The notes under the pieces are model-generated. The model saw nothing but the letters and a program-made list of their open reading frames with translations. It did no database searches and was not told the origin of the DNA. Made by a program: the position numbers and the translations under genes. A stretch of 64,000 nucleotides of DNA from Flavobacteriaceae bacterium GF1 (lineage in GTDB: Bacteria; Bacteroidota; Bacteroidia; Flavobacteriales; Flavobacteriaceae), in contig WNKP01000003.1 of assembly GCA_009797885.1 (NCBI GenBank), forward strand, positions 1-64,000, read 5' to 3'. Shown here one piece after another: positions 61,410 through 64,000 of the stretch; the first letter of the stretch is position 1, and each line of letters begins with the position of its first letter.

Positions 61410-62459
61410 TTATTCTGAATTCAAAAAGGCAATGTATTTTTCCTTTTGAAAACTAAAATCCCATTTTTTATCGGAATAGAAATCATTTGGATCGATCTCT
61501 ATGTCTTTTATGGACCCCAATAGATGGCCCAGTGTTTCGGAATCATAGAAGATGGAATTTGTAGCGATGTCTGGAATAGCACTGAAAAACGTATGCGATA
61601 GCAATGGTTTTTTATAGGCAAAAGCTAAATTGAAGCTTCCGGATATTTTGTAGGTCAAATAATCACTGTCCAATTTTAAAAGCGGCACAATGAAATCAGC
61701 CTGTTTAATGTAAGCATGAAAAACATCATTTGGGATGAAACTTTTGAACGTTACGAAATAATTCTGCAAATTATTGTTTGAGATGCTTTCCCATAGTTTT
61801 CTGTGGTCTTCGGAAGATTCATTTATTCTGCCCAGTAGAATAATCTTAAGGTTTTTGACTTTTCCATTTTCCTTTAGCGCTTTAATAATCCTATCATAAT
61901 CCCTCCTGTAATAGTCTATGCTTCCTGGGATTACCAACCAAACTTCTTTTTTTGGTTTCTTTAGAACATATGGGAAGTTGGGAAAATAGATTGGGTAAAA
62001 ACTTTGTAGGTATATTTTTTCGTTACCGGGCGCCTTTTTCTTGAGGTAGTCATTTAAGACAAAATACTTTTTAATTTTTATTGAAATCAAGGATTGGGTA
62101 AAGCTCGATTCAAGTCTTTTGATGTTATGTAGTATCCCAAAACACTGAACGTTGTAAAATTTTAAAAGGACCACCGTATTACGAAGTAATTTACTGGAAC
62201 TTGCGGTATTAAAAATTACTTTGTCATAGCTATCAAGGGTTTTGGCGAATTGGAATGCATAAAGGAGTTTCCCAGGAAGATTGTGCCTCGGTTCAATAAA
62301 AAAAACCGCATTGCAGTCCTGGCCATATCCGGATATTTGGGATGCTAGCTTTGGATTGAGATAAAGATCCACCTTATATCCTTGGTTTATTAGAAATTGT
62401 ACTTGGCTGTAGATACACTCTTCATGACTCTTACTTAATTCAACCAAGGCAATTTTCAT
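61410..62459 (-). CDS. Putative glycosyltransferase, GT-B-like
   Basis: A 349-residue protein of low similarity to named families. The start ATG 62459 (MKIALVELSKSHEECIYSQV) was chosen because the -7 box TAACTTTG is at 62498-62491 on the minus strand; ATG 62483 would sit at the start of transcription. The C-terminal half has a GT-B-like Rossmann segment (VWLVIPGSIDYYRRDYDRII, NLKIILLGRIN) and ADFIVPLLKLDSDYLTYKIS, with no E-x7-E motif. It lies in the transferase cluster, so a glycosyltransferase is likely. Confidence 0.7.
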   Translation of the reverse strand: MKIALVELSKSHEECIYSQVQFLINQGYKVDLYLNPKLASQISGYGQDCNAVFFIEPRHNLPGKLLYAFQFAKTLDSYDKVIFNTASSSKLLRNTVVLLKFYNVQCFGILHNIKRLESSFTQSLISIKIKKYFVLNDYLKKKAPGNEKIYLQSFYPIYFPNFPYVLKKPKKEVWLVIPGSIDYYRRDYDRIIKALKENGKVKNLKIILLGRINESSEDHRKLWESISNNNLQNYFVTFKSFIPNDVFHAYIKQADFIVPLLKLDSDYLTYKISGSFNLAFAYKKPLLSHTFFSAIPDIATNSIFYDSETLGHLLGSIKDIEIDPNDFYSDKKWDFSFQKEKYIAFLNSE

Positions 62460-62490
62460 CAAATGGGTATGTTTGGCGTACAAGGAAATG

Positions 62491-62498
62491 CAAAGTTA
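62491..62498 (-). promoter_or_regulatory. -7 promoter element of the 62459 gene
   Basis: TAACTTTG on the minus strand (CAAAGTTA on the plus strand), 32 bases before ATG 62459. It supports this start over ATG 62483. Confidence 0.45.
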
Positions 62499-62594
62499 TG
62501 TTGGGTGGAGCAAAAGTGCTGTTTTCCGCAGGACAATAAATGGCACGGAAGAAACTTTTGGACCAATCCGAAAAAAAGCTATTGCGGCTTTAAG

Positions 62595-63407
62595 TTAGGC
62601 CAATTTATGCTTTCCAACAATTTTGGGATAACTGGTGGAGTTATGTAGGATTTCCAAACGCTTAAGTTCATGGTAACGTTTGTAAACACTTAGGGCATTG
62701 AGGTAACATATGTTGATTCCCCTCCTGGAATCCAGAAATCCCAACCTTATTATATAGTTGTAGAGGAATTTCCAGATGGGTTTGCCTATCATTTTAAGAT
62801 AATTGAACCGTTTGCCGTTACGTTTTGCCTCCTGCGCCTTAAGGATACCGTAATGCAACATCTTGGCTTTGTAGTCCGTATAGTTCTTGTAACAATAGTG
62901 GGTCAACTTTGCGGAGAATTTACCCGATTTCCCATTGACCCGTAGCGTTTCATGAACCAATTTTTCGCTGGTAAAATGGGCCTTACTTTTTCTGAACAGC
63001 CTATGATTTTTATCGGTTTGCCAGCCACTAAAATGCAAAGGCCTGTTTTGATACATGAACTTTCTATAGAACCAATAGGCTTCACAGCTGTTCTTGCTGT
63101 TTATGGTATTTAAAATTTCTTGTTGTAGCTCAGGGGTAACCACTTCATCGGCATCCACAAAGAGTATCCAGTCATTGGTGGCCAATTTCAGGGCATGGGA
63201 TTTTTGGTCCGTAAAGTTGACAAATGGTCGCTGGACGACCTCAACTTTGGGGTGGTTTACCAAATAATTATAGGTACCATCGGTACTAAAGGAATCGACA
63301 ACAATAATCTCATCTGCAAAGGAAACGGAATCTATACATCTTTCAATGTAGCCCATCTCATTGTAGGTGATGATCAATGCTGATATTTTTTGCTTTGGGG
63401 TACTCAA
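62595..63407 (-). CDS. Glycosyltransferase family 2 (WaaE/KdtX-like), copy B
   Basis: A 270-residue GT-A enzyme with ISALIITYNEMGYIERCIDS, IIVVDSFSTDGT, a DADEVVTPEL motif and FSGWQTDKNHRLFRKSK. It aligns over its full length with copy A at 58374-59138 and keeps identical blocks such as FSGWQTDKN and DEIIVVDSFSTD, so the pair came from a duplication. The pair brackets three other transferases, which suggests two similar sugars are added at different steps. It is the most upstream gene of the cluster. Acceptor unknown. Confidence 0.88.
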   Translation of the reverse strand: MSTPKQKISALIITYNEMGYIERCIDSVSFADEIIVVDSFSTDGTYNYLVNHPKVEVVQRPFVNFTDQKSHALKLATNDWILFVDADEVVTPELQQEILNTINSKNSCEAYWFYRKFMYQNRPLHFSGWQTDKNHRLFRKSKAHFTSEKLVHETLRVNGKSGKFSAKLTHYCYKNYTDYKAKMLHYGILKAQEAKRNGKRFNYLKMIGKPIWKFLYNYIIRLGFLDSRRGINICYLNALSVYKRYHELKRLEILHNSTSYPKIVGKHKLA

Positions 63408-63579
63408 AATCAGCCTTTTTGGTTTTGGTCGTTTGGCACGATAAAGTTATAACATGAATCCTATGAAAAAATTGTTGGCTATGTAAAAAATCTGACACAT
63501 AGCGTAATTAAATTTTCATACATTCCATAGATGTCACACCGTACAAAAGGTTGCCTAAAATGATGTGCTTTTCAAATTC

Positions 63580-63597
63580 TATGAAAGGATTTTCATA
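63580..63597 (-). terminator. Probable dapD terminator
   Basis: A perfect 7-bp stem TATGAAA/TTTCATA (63580-63586 and 63591-63597) with GGAT loop, 11 bases past the dapD stop at 63608. It is AT-rich, so it is only a weak terminator. Confidence 0.45.
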
Positions 63598-63607
63598 TTT
63601 CCGGCAT

Positions 63608-64000
63608 TTACACAGCTACATCATATTCCCTTAGCGCATCATTGAGCGAGGTCTTCTTATTGGTACTTTCCTTGCGCTTTCCAATGATCAACGCACAGGA
63701 AACCTGATACTCTCCTGCATTGAACTCTTTGGTATAACTACCTGGTATAACAACTGAACGGGCCGGTACCCTACCTTTCATTTCCAAAGGTTGGTCCCCG
63801 GTGACATCAATGATCTTAGTTGAAGCGGTAAGCACTACGTTGGCTCCCAAAACGGCTTCTTTTTCAACACGAACGCCCTCAACCACTATGGAGCGTGAAC
63901 CAATGAACGCATTGTCCTCTATGATGACCGGGGCTGCTTGTAAAGGCTCCAGTACCCCGCCAATACCAACACCGCCACTTAAATGAACGTTTTTGCCTAT
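63608..64000 (-). CDS. dapD: Tetrahydrodipicolinate N-succinyltransferase (partial)
   Basis: The C-terminal ~130 residues of DapD; the start is beyond the window edge at 64000. The frame continues left-handed beta-helix hexapeptide turns (VHLSGGVGIGGVLEPLQAAP, IIEDNAFIGSRSIVVEGV, AVLGANVVLTASTKIIDVTG). The C-terminal part has GRVPARSVVIPGSYTKEF and ends ALREYDVAV. The enzyme succinylates tetrahydrodipicolinate in lysine and peptidoglycan-precursor synthesis; lysA is elsewhere in this window. The internal ATG at 63886 is not the true start, because the conserved frame is open up to the edge. Confidence 0.93.
   Translation of the reverse strand: MGKNVHLSGGVGIGGVLEPLQAAPVIIEDNAFIGSRSIVVEGVRVEKEAVLGANVVLTASTKIIDVTGDQPLEMKGRVPARSVVIPGSYTKEFNAGEYQVSCALIIGKRKESTNKKTSLNDALREYDVAV

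Overview
The window looks like a chromosomal segment of a marine-type member of the Flavobacteriaceae (Bacteroidota). The evidence is: type B (CHU_C-like) type IX secretion sorting domains and a giant SprB-repeat adhesin; lipoproteins with Cys-Ser-Asp4 style export signals; promoters of the Bacteroidota form TTTG-N19-TAnnTTTG; almost no Shine-Dalgarno sequences; and flavobacterial families (DUF4856, DUF6607, DUF6686, HmuY). I see no rRNA, tRNA, CRISPR array, phage or intact transposon.

Layout. 1-632: tandem copies of a hairpin-rich repeat around a decayed DUF559 nuclease-like fragment. 633-4649: a membrane-anchored alpha/beta hydrolase, a GyrI-like protein and two unknown genes. 4650-5249: two palindromic interspersed repeats. 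5250-21326: about 16 kb of iron and heme acquisition genes. On the minus strand is a TonB-dependent heme receptor, HmuY and a small unknown protein. Divergent to it is DUF6607, an ankyrin protein, DUF2271 and a PepSY-flavodoxin reductase. Then comes DUF4856, an imelysin, a vitamin K-dependent gamma-carboxylase homologue, a FecA-like receptor and a haem-binding protein, and last DUF6686. Three near-identical 23-bp palindromes sit at the hmuR/DUF6607, DUF4856 and DUF6686 promoters and probably form one iron-responsive regulon.

21464-32878: mostly housekeeping genes (guaB, a thioredoxin, lysA, a Lon N-domain protein, sucC, hsp20, uvrB) plus small secreted or unknown proteins. 32909-52485: secreted or surface proteins on the minus strand (a 575-aa FN3-like protein, a 1086-aa and a 4190-aa protein sharing an IgGFc-binding-like N-terminus) and an ABC exporter pair. 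52670-58147: an unknown, possibly kinase-like protein, a NdpA-like nucleoid protein between two heptanucleotide repeat tracts, a pRiA4b-ORF3-like protein, heme A synthase and CCA tRNA nucleotidyltransferase. 58374-63407: five glycosyltransferases, probably for lipopolysaccharide core or another surface glycan. 63608-64000: the 3' part of dapD.

The most interesting feature is the operon at 14169-20952. Its HTTM protein aligns along its length with human gamma-glutamyl carboxylase as I remember it, and keeps the counterparts of His160 and Lys218 at exactly the same spacing. It sits between metal-uptake lipoproteins and a siderophore-type receptor, in a group of bacteria that makes menaquinone (vitamin K2). 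A carboxylation or menaquinone-linked modification step in iron uptake is a testable hypothesis.
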